From Naasia sp. SYSU D00948 (GTDB lineage: Bacteria > Actinomycetota > Actinomycetes > Actinomycetales > Microbacteriaceae), in NCBI RefSeq assembly GCF_017916515.1, contig NZ_JAFMTA010000001.1, positions 2,779,127 to 2,843,126 of the forward strand: DNA of 64,000 nucleotides, given 5' to 3'. Both the position numbers and the translations under genes were made by a program. Positions 25,701-31,921 of this stretch are shown here, one piece after another (within the stretch, counting starts at the first letter, position 1; each line of letters begins with the position of its first letter). Below the pieces are notes generated by a model. The model searched no databases. It was not told the origin of the DNA and saw nothing but the letters and a program-made list of their open reading frames with translations.

Positions 25701-26254
25701 TCCGCGAGCTCGCCGAGGTCGAAGCGGGGGCTGCCCTTCTCGGCGCCGGGTGCGAGCTGGGCGTTCGTGATCGCGCGGGCGAGGCGGTGGTAGCCCTCCT
25801 GCCGCCGCGCGAGGACGACGAGGTGGCTGCCCTCGGGGTCCGGGATCCCGTTCTGCGGACGGTTCAGGCCGAGGGCGAGCTCGGCGCCGAACACGGTCCG
25901 CACCGCGTGCTTCTCGGCGGCCTCGGCGAGCCGGACCACGCCGTAGAGCCCGTTGTGGTCGGTGACGGCGAGGCCCTCGAGGCGGAGGCGGGCGGCCTCC
26001 TCGAGCAGCTCCTCGGGGGAGGAGGCGCCGTCGAGGAAGCTGAAGTTGGAGTGGGCGTGCAGCTCCGCGTACGGCACGACCGGGCCCTCGAGCGGCGGCA
26101 GGGCCGGGGGCTTCGGCCGGTACGGCGCCCGCTTCGGCGACCAGGCGGGGCTGTCGCCGCCGTCCGCCTCGGGCGGGCGCGGGCTGGGACGGCGGTGATC
26201 GGAGAGCCGCCGCTCGAACTCCGACCACGGGATCGGAGGGTTGTTGTACGCCAC
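22733..26254 (-). CDS. dnaE2: Error-prone DNA polymerase III alpha subunit DnaE2
   Basis: A 1173-aa C-family polymerase. The PHP domain begins at about residue 60 (YAELHAHSNFSFLDGASS). The palm active site shows PDIDVDFDADRREEV. The thumb, fingers and a C-terminal OB fold follow, ending ARSVSRDFH, the C-terminal signature that separates DnaE2 from replicative DnaE1. It is the catalytic member of the actinobacterial SOS mutasome with ImuA and ImuB. The GTG start lies 8 nt after a consensus LexA box, the same distance as for imuA. Encoded 2.2 kb from imuB with udgX and a glycosyltransferase between. Confidence 0.95.
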   Translation of the reverse strand: MAYNNPPIPWSEFERRLSDHRRPSPRPPEADGGDSPAWSPKRAPYRPKPPALPPLEGPVVPYAELHAHSNFSFLDGASSPEELLEEAARLRLEGLAVTDHNGLYGVVRLAEAAEKHAVRTVFGAELALGLNRPQNGIPDPEGSHLVVLARRQEGYHRLARAITNAQLAPGAEKGSPRFDLGELADAAGGQWFVLTGCRKGLVRQALQPAPDAPLDLAAAGRELDRLADLFGRDNVAVELFDRGEPLDSVLNDALAELAASRRLPLLATGAVHYATPRQHRLASALAAVRARRSLDDMDGWLPAAGGAHLRSGAEMAARFARYPGAVAATVDLAADLAFSLRSASPNLPKQEVPEGHTPMSWLRQLVWEAVPVKYPDAPRSTLDRIARELDVIEAKDFPGYFLIVRDIVMFAKGRGILCQGRGSAANSAVCYLLGITAVDSIRYNLPFERFLSSLRDEEPDIDVDFDADRREEVIQYVYEKYGRRNAAQVANVVTYRPKNAVRDMAKALGHSTGQQDAWSRQVERWGGDVQSDDHDIPQPVVDLAQQVLKFPRHLGIHSGGMVLTDRPVGEVCPIENARMEKRTVLQWDKDDCAWMGLVKFDLLGLGMLAAMQYAFDLADRHLGERWDLDTMPKEEQGVYDQLCRADSVGVFQVESRAQMGTLPRLQPRVFYDLVVEVALIRPGPIQGKAVHPFVRRRTGEEKVTYLHPKLKPVLERTLGVPIFQEQLMQIAMEVGGCTGEDADLLRRAMGSKRGLEKIDSLRDKLYAGMAANGIDDDTADQIYRKIEAFADFGFAESHSISFALIVYASSWTRLHYPGIFLAALLRAQPMGFYSPQSLTADARRHGVEVRRPDLLLSGVEADLEPLRQPSTERIAEFRATAGPGHGRRWGTNLVDLVWADGKPAATGRDACLEREQPPVSERFDPTAPVEDSLHRRDGNYAVRLGLAEVASIGKKLAERIVEERERHGDYTSQADLARRVGLTAPQLESLAAAGAFASLGLGQREALWGAGAAAQEHPDYLPGTSIVVQPPLLPMLTPAEQVASDLWATGISPEQHPMRFVRDRLAKRGVLTYADLARTETGRRIEIGGVVTHRQRPATAAGVTFLNLEDETGMVNIVCSVGVWQRYRRIAREAPAMIIRGILERSPEGVINVVADRFEVLTIGARSVSRDFH

Positions 26255-26262
26255 ACTCCAGT

Positions 26263-26280
26263 TTCGAACACATGTTCGAA
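26263..26280 (-). promoter_or_regulatory. LexA (SOS) box of dnaE2
   Basis: TTCGAACACATGTTCGAA is a 7-4-7 palindrome matching the actinobacterial SOS operator TCGAAC-N4-GTTCGA at every fixed position. It ends 8 nt before the GTG of dnaE2, so bound LexA would cover the promoter start region. Confidence 0.93.
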
Positions 26281-26384
26281 CCCTGCAACTGCAGGTCCCG
26301 CCGCGCTGGTCCTGTCCTCGGTGTCCCCGGGCCGGGCCGGGACCGCCGCTTCTCCTCCTCTCCTCCTCTCCGTGGCTGCCCATC

Positions 26385-26487
26385 TGCGCGGATCAGGAGA
26401 CTCGACGCGGATCAGGACTTCACGCCCGGTCCGATCGCCGTTCAGGACGACACGCCGCGTCGCGGATGCCATCTCCTGATCCGCGCA
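26385..26487. repeat. Palindromic repeat cluster A
   Basis: TGCGCGGATCAGGAGA (26385-26400) faces its inverse ATCTCCTGATCCGCGCA (26471-26487) at the far end. A shorter direct copy CGCGGATCAGGA is at 26406-26417, and a weak copy TTCAGGA at 26441. The core can fold as a long hairpin. The same 17-mer forms cluster B near 31 kb, also 103 bp long. It lies in the divergent gap between dnaE2 and the glycosyltransferase, 105 nt beyond the LexA box. Confidence 0.8.
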
Positions 26488-26538
26488 ACACCCACCAGCC
26501 CGGAGTCGGCCGCGCGGTGCCCCCGCTCGCGCCCCCGT

Positions 26539-26544
26539 TACAGT
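26539..26544 (+). promoter_or_regulatory. -10 element of the glycosyltransferase gene
   Basis: TACAGT lies 6 nt before the ATG without a Shine-Dalgarno sequence, a leaderless arrangement. Confidence 0.5.
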
Positions 26545-26550
26545 GGCGGG

Positions 26551-27501
26551 ATGCGGATCCTCTCCTGGCACGTCCACTCCGCCTGGACGACGGGGTTCGT
26601 GCAGGGGAGTCACGACTACCTCATCCCGGTCGCTCCGAACGGGGACGGCGAGCTCAAGCCGTACTGGCCAGCAAGCACCGTCGCGGTGCCCGAGGAGCAG
26701 CTGGCCGACACGGCCGTCGACGTCGTCGTCCTGCAGAACATGGCGGAGATCGAGACGACCGAGCGGCTGCTCCGCAGGCGCCTCGGGGCCGACGTGCCGG
26801 CCGTCTTCGTGGAGCACAACACGCCGAAGGGCGACGTCCCGTACACGCGGCACCCGCTCGCGGACCGCCGCGACATCCCGCTCGTCCACGTCACCCACTT
26901 CAACCGGCTCATGTGGGACAGCGGTGACGCGCCGACCACGGTCATCGAGCACGGCGTCCCGGATCCCGGTCACCTGTACACGGGGGAGCTCGAGCGTCTC
27001 GGGTACGTCATCAACGAGCCGGTCCGCCGCTGGCGCGTCACGGGCACGGACCTCCTCCCGGCGTTCGCCGAGGTGGCTCCGATCGACGCCTGGGGCATCA
27101 AGGCCGACCTCCTGCCCGGCGCGCTCGGACTCGGGCCGGACCGCATCGCCTTCGCGGGCAACCTCGATCCCGCCGAGCTGCACGCCCAGCTCGCCCGGCG
27201 GCGCGCCTACCTGCACCCCATCCGCTGGACCTCGCTGGGGCTGTCGCTCATCGAGGCGATGCACCTCGGGATGCCCGTGCTCGCGCTCGCGACGACCGAG
27301 GCGTACCGGGCCGTGCCGCCCGAGGCCGGCGCGATCTCGATGGACGTGGACGAGCTCGTCGCGATGGCCGCTCGCCTGATCGCGGATCCGGACGAGGCCC
27401 GCGAGCGGGGAGCGGCGGCCCGCCGCTTCGCGCTCGAGCACTACGGACTGGCGCGCTTCCTCGAGCGCTGGGACAAGGTCCTCGCCTCCGTCGCGCGCTG
27501 A
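26551..27501 (+). CDS. Glycosyltransferase (GT-B fold)
   Basis: A 316-aa protein starting MRILSWHVHSAWTTGFVQG. It has a truncated GT-B N-terminal half and a C-terminal donor-site region, with the helix SLGLSLIEAMHLGMPVLALA typical of GT4/GT1-like enzymes. Acceptor and sugar are unknown. It is shorter than canonical GT4 enzymes (about 370 aa). It lies inside the mutasome region but has no LexA box of its own, and likely reflects chromosomal neighbourhood rather than a repair role. Confidence 0.75.
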   Translation: MRILSWHVHSAWTTGFVQGSHDYLIPVAPNGDGELKPYWPASTVAVPEEQLADTAVDVVVLQNMAEIETTERLLRRRLGADVPAVFVEHNTPKGDVPYTRHPLADRRDIPLVHVTHFNRLMWDSGDAPTTVIEHGVPDPGHLYTGELERLGYVINEPVRRWRVTGTDLLPAFAEVAPIDAWGIKADLLPGALGLGPDRIAFAGNLDPAELHAQLARRRAYLHPIRWTSLGLSLIEAMHLGMPVLALATTEAYRAVPPEAGAISMDVDELVAMAARLIADPDEARERGAAARRFALEHYGLARFLERWDKVLASVAR

Positions 27502-27699
27502 CGCGGCGGGGCCCGTGCCGAGTCGCGGCGGGCACGCTCCGGGCGGGCATATGCCGGGCCGGCATCTGCCGGGGGTCAGCAGCTCCGGCGTCGTCGATAT
27601 CACGTGCAGCGGGCTGGACCGCCGACGCCGATCAGGACAACCCCGTGCCGGATCCACTGCGCAGCGGACAGAATCCTGCCGAGGGCGAGGAGGAAGCCG

Positions 27700-28341
27700 A
27701 TGGCGGAGTTCGCGCGGCCCGGGGCCGAGCAGTGGGTGCCGGAGGACGGCGGGCTCGACGCCCTCCGTACGGCGGCACCGGAGTGCCGGGGCTGCGAGCT
27801 GTACCAGGACGCGACGCAGGTCGTCTTCGGCTCCGGGCCCGAGCGGGCGCGCCTCATGCTCGTCGGCGAGCAGCCCGGCGACTCGGAGGACAAGGCGGGG
27901 GAGCCGTTCGTGGGTCCCGCCGGTCGCCTCCTCGCCGACGCCCTGGATGCGGCCGGCGTGAAGGCGGAGGACGCATACGTCACGAACGCGGTCAAGCACT
28001 TCCGTTTCGAGCTCCGGGGCAAGCGGCGGCTGCACAAATCCCCCGCCGTGGCGCACATCGAGGCCTGCAATCCGTGGCTCGCGGCTGAATTCCGGACGGT
28101 GCGGCCGGACATCGTGGTCGCCCTCGGCGCCACAGCCGCCCGCGGCGTCCTCGGGCGGCAGGTGAAGGTGCTCGCCGAACGGGGCCGCGTCCTCGACGAC
28201 CGGCCGGTCGCCGCGGCCGAGGCCCGCGTCGTGCTCACCGTGCATCCGTCCGCCGTGCTCCGCCTCCGCGGCACCCCCGACTTCGACCCCGAGTTCGACG
28301 CGTTCGTCGCCGACCTCCGGACCGCCGCCGCCCTCCTCTGA
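27700..28341 (+). CDS. udgX: UdgX-family uracil-DNA glycosylase
   Basis: A 213-aa family 4-like uracil-DNA glycosylase. Motif I LVGEQPGDSED is at about residues 54-64. Two N-terminal cysteines in CRGC (29 and 32) would contribute to the Fe-S cluster. Motif II is HPSAVLRL. The loop KRRLHKSP matches the KRRIH loop of UdgX, where the His (here His112) forms a covalent adduct with the abasic sugar after uracil removal; Ile is replaced by Leu here. AGGAGG precedes the ATG. It sits between dnaE2 and imuB, which is notable for a uracil-crosslinking enzyme. The UdgX assignment is by motif. Confidence 0.85.
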   Translation: MAEFARPGAEQWVPEDGGLDALRTAAPECRGCELYQDATQVVFGSGPERARLMLVGEQPGDSEDKAGEPFVGPAGRLLADALDAAGVKAEDAYVTNAVKHFRFELRGKRRLHKSPAVAHIEACNPWLAAEFRTVRPDIVVALGATAARGVLGRQVKVLAERGRVLDDRPVAAAEARVVLTVHPSAVLRLRGTPDFDPEFDAFVADLRTAAALL

Positions 28342-28357
28342 CCCTCGTACCTCGCGC

Positions 28358-28432
28358 TCAACAGGCACTTCTGCCCTTCAACAGCAGGACATGCCGCAGA
28401 CCCTGCTGTTGAAGCGGCTCTCCGCCTGTTGA
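28358..28432. repeat. Nested palindrome between udgX and imuB
   Basis: Two inverted pairs are nested with equal 10-nt spacers. The outer pair is TCAACAGGC with GCCTGTTGA; the inner pair is TTCAACAGCAGG with CCTGCTGTTGAA around a 13-nt loop. The arms share a CAACAG core, so it reads as two direct then two inverted copies of one motif. It lies between convergent stops and could be a terminator or a mobile palindromic element. Confidence 0.7.
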
Positions 28433-28451
28433 TCGCAAGGCGGCCGCGCGC

Positions 28452-29999
28452 TCAGTCGTAGCGGGCCTCGGCCCACCAGGAGTCGCCCTCGAGGACGAGG
28501 AGCCAGGCCTCGCCGTCGTCGTCGACCACCTGGAAGCGGGAGAGCCGGCGCCCCTGCTCCGGATCCCACCAGCGCTCCTCGACCGTCCACGGGCCCGTCC
28601 AGGCGCGGACGGGACGGGCGTGGCCGGTGTTCGGGGCGGCGAAGCGGGCGGGTGGCCCGGACAGGACGCCCCGCTCGTCGACGGAGACCGGCGCGCCGTC
28701 GGGTGCGAGGACGGTGCACATCCGCCGGTCTCGGAACACGGTCGCCGGCGGCAGGCCGGGCAGCGCACCGGGCCACGGCCGATCGGCGGGGCGGGGCACC
28801 GACCCGCGATCGCCCCACGGGACGAGCACCTGCCGGTCCGCGAGCATCCGCCCGCCGCCGATCGTCGCCGTGAGCACCGCCTCGTGTCCCAGCATGCTCT
28901 GCACTCGCGAGAGGCCGTGGTGGATGCGCTCGTCCGGCGCCGCGCCCCACAGCCCCTCCTCGTGACCGGCGGCCGCGTCGACGCTCTCCGGGAGCACGCG
29001 GATCCGGGTGAGAGGGGAGCCGAGCCCGCTGTCCACCGCGCCGGTGCCCTGCAGCTGCCAGCGGACGCGGTCCACCACCTCGGCGGGGGTGAAGGATCGC
29101 GGATGCAGCCAGTTGCGCTCGGACAGCTCGCCCCGCTCGGTGGTGATCTCCACCCGGATCGCCGTGCAGACGAGCCCGAGCCCCCGCAGCCGCTCCAGGA
29201 ACCGGTCGGCTGCGGCGCGGAACCCGAACGTCGCCTGGTCGATCCGGTCGAGGGGCGGCTCGAAGTCGACGGCTACGTCGAGCTCGTCCGGCGGGATGCG
29301 CGGCACCACCCGGCGCCCGTCGAGGCCCGCGGCGAGGCGGTGGGCGGCGGCGCCGTCGGGGCCGAACCGGTTCCGCACCTCGAGCTCGGGAAGCGCGGCG
29401 AAGGCGCCCAGCGTCGGGAGGCCGAGGCGGCGCAGCAGCACCGCGAGGTCGGGCAGGCCGAGGATCGTCACCGGCAGCGGGGCGAGGAACGCCGGGGACC
29501 CGCCCTCGGGCACGATCCGCACCCGGTCCGGCCCGCTCCGCCGCGCCGCCTGCTCCGCCGCGAAGGGCCCGTCCGCGATGCCGATGCGGGCGTCCGCGAC
29601 CCCGAGCCGCTCGAGGCACGCGAGCAGCTCGCGCGCCGCCGCGTCCTCGCCGCCGTAGTAGCGGGCGGGACCCTGCATCCTCAGGGCCGCGGTGCCCGGC
29701 CGGAGCACCTGGACGCCCGGCATGAGCTCCTCGACCCCGTCGAGCACGGGGTCGAACGCACGGGCGTCGAGCGCGGGGTCGTAGGGGAGAGCGACGAGGG
29801 CGGCGCACCGCGACTGGGCCTCGCGGATGCGCAGGCCACGGCGCACCCCCTCCGCGCGGGCGGGTGCGGAGCAGGCGAACACGTCGCCGCGGTCGGTCAG
29901 GGCGAGCGGAGCGTCCGCGGGCAGGCCGGCGGCGCGCGCGGCCGCGCGGACCGGCCAGTCCGGACACCAGAGCACGAGGGTGCGGAGAATCTCGGCCAT
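28452..29999 (-). CDS. imuB: ImuB: catalytically inactive Y-family polymerase
   Basis: A 515-aa Y-family protein of the ImuB type. It starts LRTLVLWCPDWPVRAA. The acidic triad of active Y polymerases is not present at the expected places: CPDWP stands where the DxDxF motif normally lies, and the second acidic pair is missing near GPARYYGGED. The little-finger and C-terminal region is long, as in ImuB adaptors that bind the beta clamp and recruit DnaE2. The 1-nt gap to the imuA stop (TGACATG) shows a tight operon; both depend on the LexA box upstream of imuA. Confidence 0.93.
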   Translation of the reverse strand: MAEILRTLVLWCPDWPVRAAARAAGLPADAPLALTDRGDVFACSAPARAEGVRRGLRIREAQSRCAALVALPYDPALDARAFDPVLDGVEELMPGVQVLRPGTAALRMQGPARYYGGEDAAARELLACLERLGVADARIGIADGPFAAEQAARRSGPDRVRIVPEGGSPAFLAPLPVTILGLPDLAVLLRRLGLPTLGAFAALPELEVRNRFGPDGAAAHRLAAGLDGRRVVPRIPPDELDVAVDFEPPLDRIDQATFGFRAAADRFLERLRGLGLVCTAIRVEITTERGELSERNWLHPRSFTPAEVVDRVRWQLQGTGAVDSGLGSPLTRIRVLPESVDAAAGHEEGLWGAAPDERIHHGLSRVQSMLGHEAVLTATIGGGRMLADRQVLVPWGDRGSVPRPADRPWPGALPGLPPATVFRDRRMCTVLAPDGAPVSVDERGVLSGPPARFAAPNTGHARPVRAWTGPWTVEERWWDPEQGRRLSRFQVVDDDGEAWLLVLEGDSWWAEARYD

Positions 30000-30000
30000 G

Positions 30001-30828
30001 TCAGCCCGCCCGGACCTCGAGCCCCTCGAACGCCTCGAGCGGCGGCACGGGGGAGAGGCGCGGGGCCACGGCGGGACGCGCGGGCTCCGCGGCTGCGGCG
30101 GGACGCGCGGGCTCCGGGGCCGGGGCGAGCGGAGCAGGGGCCGGAGGACGGCGGGACGCTGCGTGCTGGGCCGGCTCGCCGACCCGGGCGCCGGCGTCGG
30201 GTCCCGGCAGCCGGACCCAGCGGGAGCGGGAGCGCATCCCGCGGCTCTCCACGGCCACCTCGACCCGGCGTCCGCGGAGGATGCCGTGCCCCGCGCCGAT
30301 GCCCTCCCACTCGCTGCGCACGATGCGGAGGCTCGCCTCGCATCCCGGCCAGTCCCCGAGGGTGATGAGGGCGGCCTCGCGCTTGCGCAGCCGGGCGGCG
30401 AGCCGTCCCGCGTCCGCCTCCGTGATCCGCCCCGCGGGACGCAGGACCACGACGGGCAGGACGTCGACGAGGGCCGCGGTGACCGGCAGCCACTGGTCGC
30501 CGGGCTCCGGCACGAGGACGAGCCGCTCCAGGTCGATGCCGTGGGCCTCGGCCGCCTGGGCGCCGAACTCGGGGACCCCGACGACGGCGCACCAGGACCC
30601 CGCCGCGGACGGTGCGGACAGCATCGCCATGGCCAGCGTCGTCGACCCGAGGACCGAGTAGGAGGCGCCCGCCCGCATCATCCCGTCGGGCAGGAGCCCG
30701 GCGAACAGGGGAGAGGTCGCGATCGTCGTGGTCGAGAGCCGGGTGGACTGCATCTCCCGGATCCGGGCCTGCAGCTCGCGCACCTTCTCGTCCGCCGCAG
30801 CGGGGGAGGAGAGGGCGAACGCGGTCAC
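30001..30828 (-). CDS. imuA: ImuA (RecA-like mutasome accessory protein)
   Basis: A 275-aa protein of the actinobacterial imuA' type (Rv3395c-like). The core keeps a RecA-like beta-sheet with VVVLRPAGRITEADAGRLAARL but no clear Walker A loop. The C-terminal 60 residues are Ala/Pro-rich, likely disordered, and end before the imuB start. It supports ImuB and DnaE2 in mutagenic lesion bypass. GTG start 8 nt after the LexA box. Confidence 0.9.
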   Translation of the reverse strand: MTAFALSSPAAADEKVRELQARIREMQSTRLSTTTIATSPLFAGLLPDGMMRAGASYSVLGSTTLAMAMLSAPSAAGSWCAVVGVPEFGAQAAEAHGIDLERLVLVPEPGDQWLPVTAALVDVLPVVVLRPAGRITEADAGRLAARLRKREAALITLGDWPGCEASLRIVRSEWEGIGAGHGILRGRRVEVAVESRGMRSRSRWVRLPGPDAGARVGEPAQHAASRRPPAPAPLAPAPEPARPAAAAEPARPAVAPRLSPVPPLEAFEGLEVRAG

Positions 30829-30836
30829 ACTCCATG

Positions 30837-30854
30837 TTCGAACATGTGTTCGAA
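30837..30854 (-). promoter_or_regulatory. LexA (SOS) box of imuA-imuB
   Basis: TTCGAACATGTGTTCGAA is a 7-4-7 palindrome with the same 8-nt distance to the GTG as the dnaE2 box, and both are followed by GGAGT directly before the start (GGAGTGTG). The two SOS units therefore have matched operator-start geometry. A partly overlapping ATGTTCGAACAT palindrome lies at its promoter-proximal edge. Confidence 0.93.
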
Positions 30855-30917
30855 CCAGTCAATCCCGCGGGCGGCCCCTCAACGAGGGCTGGCGTCACGC
30901 CGTCCGAGCCGTGGAGC

Positions 30918-31020
30918 TGCGCGGATCAGGAGATCCCCGGCGACACGCCGACGCGGCTCCTGAACCGCGTGCGAAACCGCCGGTTTCTCCTGATCCGCGC
31001 ACAATCTCCTGATCCGCGCA
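30918..31020. repeat. Palindromic repeat cluster B
   Basis: TGCGCGGATCAGGAGAT (30918-30934) is followed by inverted copies: an imperfect one (CTCCTGAACCGCG, 30957-30969), then TCTCCTGATCCGCGCA (30986-31001) and ATCTCCTGATCCGCGCA (31004-31020) in tandem. Total span is 103 bp, equal to cluster A; both share an internal CGACACGCCG. It starts 64 nt upstream of the imuA LexA box and ends 24 nt before the stop of the upstream small gene. Confidence 0.8.
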
Positions 31021-31044
31021 GAGGCGGCCTCAGGCCGACCCCGG

Positions 31045-31428
31045 TCAGGTGTCGGTGGTGAGGCCCTGCTGCTTGGCCCAGGGGGTCTCGCCGGTCGTGC
31101 CGTCGCCCGTCGGGAGATCCGCGTCGTCGCCCATCGAGTCGCCGCCCGAGTTGAGCGCGCCGATCGATGGCGCATCGCCGCCGACGACCCCCTCGGTGAG
31201 GTTCGGCGTCGGTGCGGCGCCGGCGTTGCTCACGCTGCCGAGGGCGCTGTCGCCGCCCAGCCGGTCCTGCGTGCCCTTCACCTTGTCAAAGTCGTCGAGG
31301 GTGAGGAGGCCGTCCGGGTCCTGCGGATCGGACTTCCCGGTGAGCCGCTCGCCGACGCTCGCCTTGCTGTCCTCCGCGACGGGCTTGTCCTCGTGATCCG
31401 GAGGCGGCGGCACGCTGCGCTCGGACAT
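31045..31428 (-). CDS. Small acidic hydrophilic protein
   Basis: A 127-aa protein with no recognised domain. It is rich in Gly, Asp, Ser and Thr and lacks hydrophobic stretches, so it is probably disordered: LDDFDKVKGTQDRLGGDS, later GDSMGDDADLPTGDG. Its start overlaps the stop of the upstream small gene as TGATG, so translation is coupled. Composition resembles stress or desiccation-related small proteins, but I cannot assign a family. Confidence 0.7.
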   Translation of the reverse strand: MSERSVPPPPDHEDKPVAEDSKASVGERLTGKSDPQDPDGLLTLDDFDKVKGTQDRLGGDSALGSVSNAGAAPTPNLTEGVVGGDAPSIGALNSGGDSMGDDADLPTGDGTTGETPWAKQQGLTTDT

Positions 31429-31703
31429 CAGACCTCCGGTCCCGTCGCCTCGGCCTGCCGCGTCTCGACCGGGCCGCTCGGGCCCTCGTCGCGCAGCCCG
31501 ACGATCTCCTCGCCGGCGAGCTCGTTGTCCGGGAGGAACGGCTCGCCCTCGCGCTCGGCGCCGCCCGTCGGACCCTGGTTGCTGTCGCCCACGCCGGGGA
31601 GCACGGTCTCGCCCGCCACCGCGTCGTTGGCGACGGTCTGCTTCCCGGTCGCGTCGACGGCCTCGTCGTCGTACGCGCCGCCGTCGGGGATGGTGTCGCT
31701 CAT
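31428..31703 (-). CDS. Small acidic hydrophilic protein
   Basis: A 91-aa protein, MSDTIPDGGAYDDEAVDATG onward, rich in Asp/Glu/Gly with no predicted helix of membrane type and no known domain. GGAGGGCGC precedes the ATG. It forms a two-gene operon with the downstream 127-aa protein. Function unknown; a stress-linked disordered protein is the simplest guess. Confidence 0.65.
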   Translation of the reverse strand: MSDTIPDGGAYDDEAVDATGKQTVANDAVAGETVLPGVGDSNQGPTGGAEREGEPFLPDNELAGEEIVGLRDEGPSGPVETRQAEATGPEV

Positions 31704-31885
31704 GCGCCCTCCTTGGGTTGGTTGTCCTCACGCTACGCCGGGCCTCGCGCGGCCCGCATCCGAGGCCGGAGGGGGTGGACGGGACGCCGTCAGTCGCTAC
31801 GATTGCGCGTCCCGGACCGGGTCCCGGCGCGTCTCGGACCCGGACCCCCGACGCGTCCCGGACCGGACCCTGACCCGACCGAGAG

Positions 31886-31905
31886 CCGTCCCGGAGCCGG
31901 GACGG
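31886..31905 (-). terminator. Hairpin after recQ
   Basis: CCGTCCCGG-AG-CCGGGACGG gives a stem of about 8-9 bp, 16 nt beyond the recQ stop. The preceding 80 nt holds GC-rich near-repeats of GTCCCGGACC, which may add structure. The 31704-31921 gap has no gene. Confidence 0.55.
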
Positions 31906-31921
31906 TGGCCGGGGCGGCGGC

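Noticed and set aside
23204-26479. A 1091-residue open frame on the plus strand
   Set aside because: It is antisense to dnaE2, has Arg/Pro/Gly-rich composition and no ribosome-binding site. High GC makes such shadow frames common.
26385-26487. CRISPR-like appearance of the 17-mer repeats
   Set aside because: The copies are inverted and unevenly spaced, and no cas gene is present. They fit a palindromic repeat, not an array.
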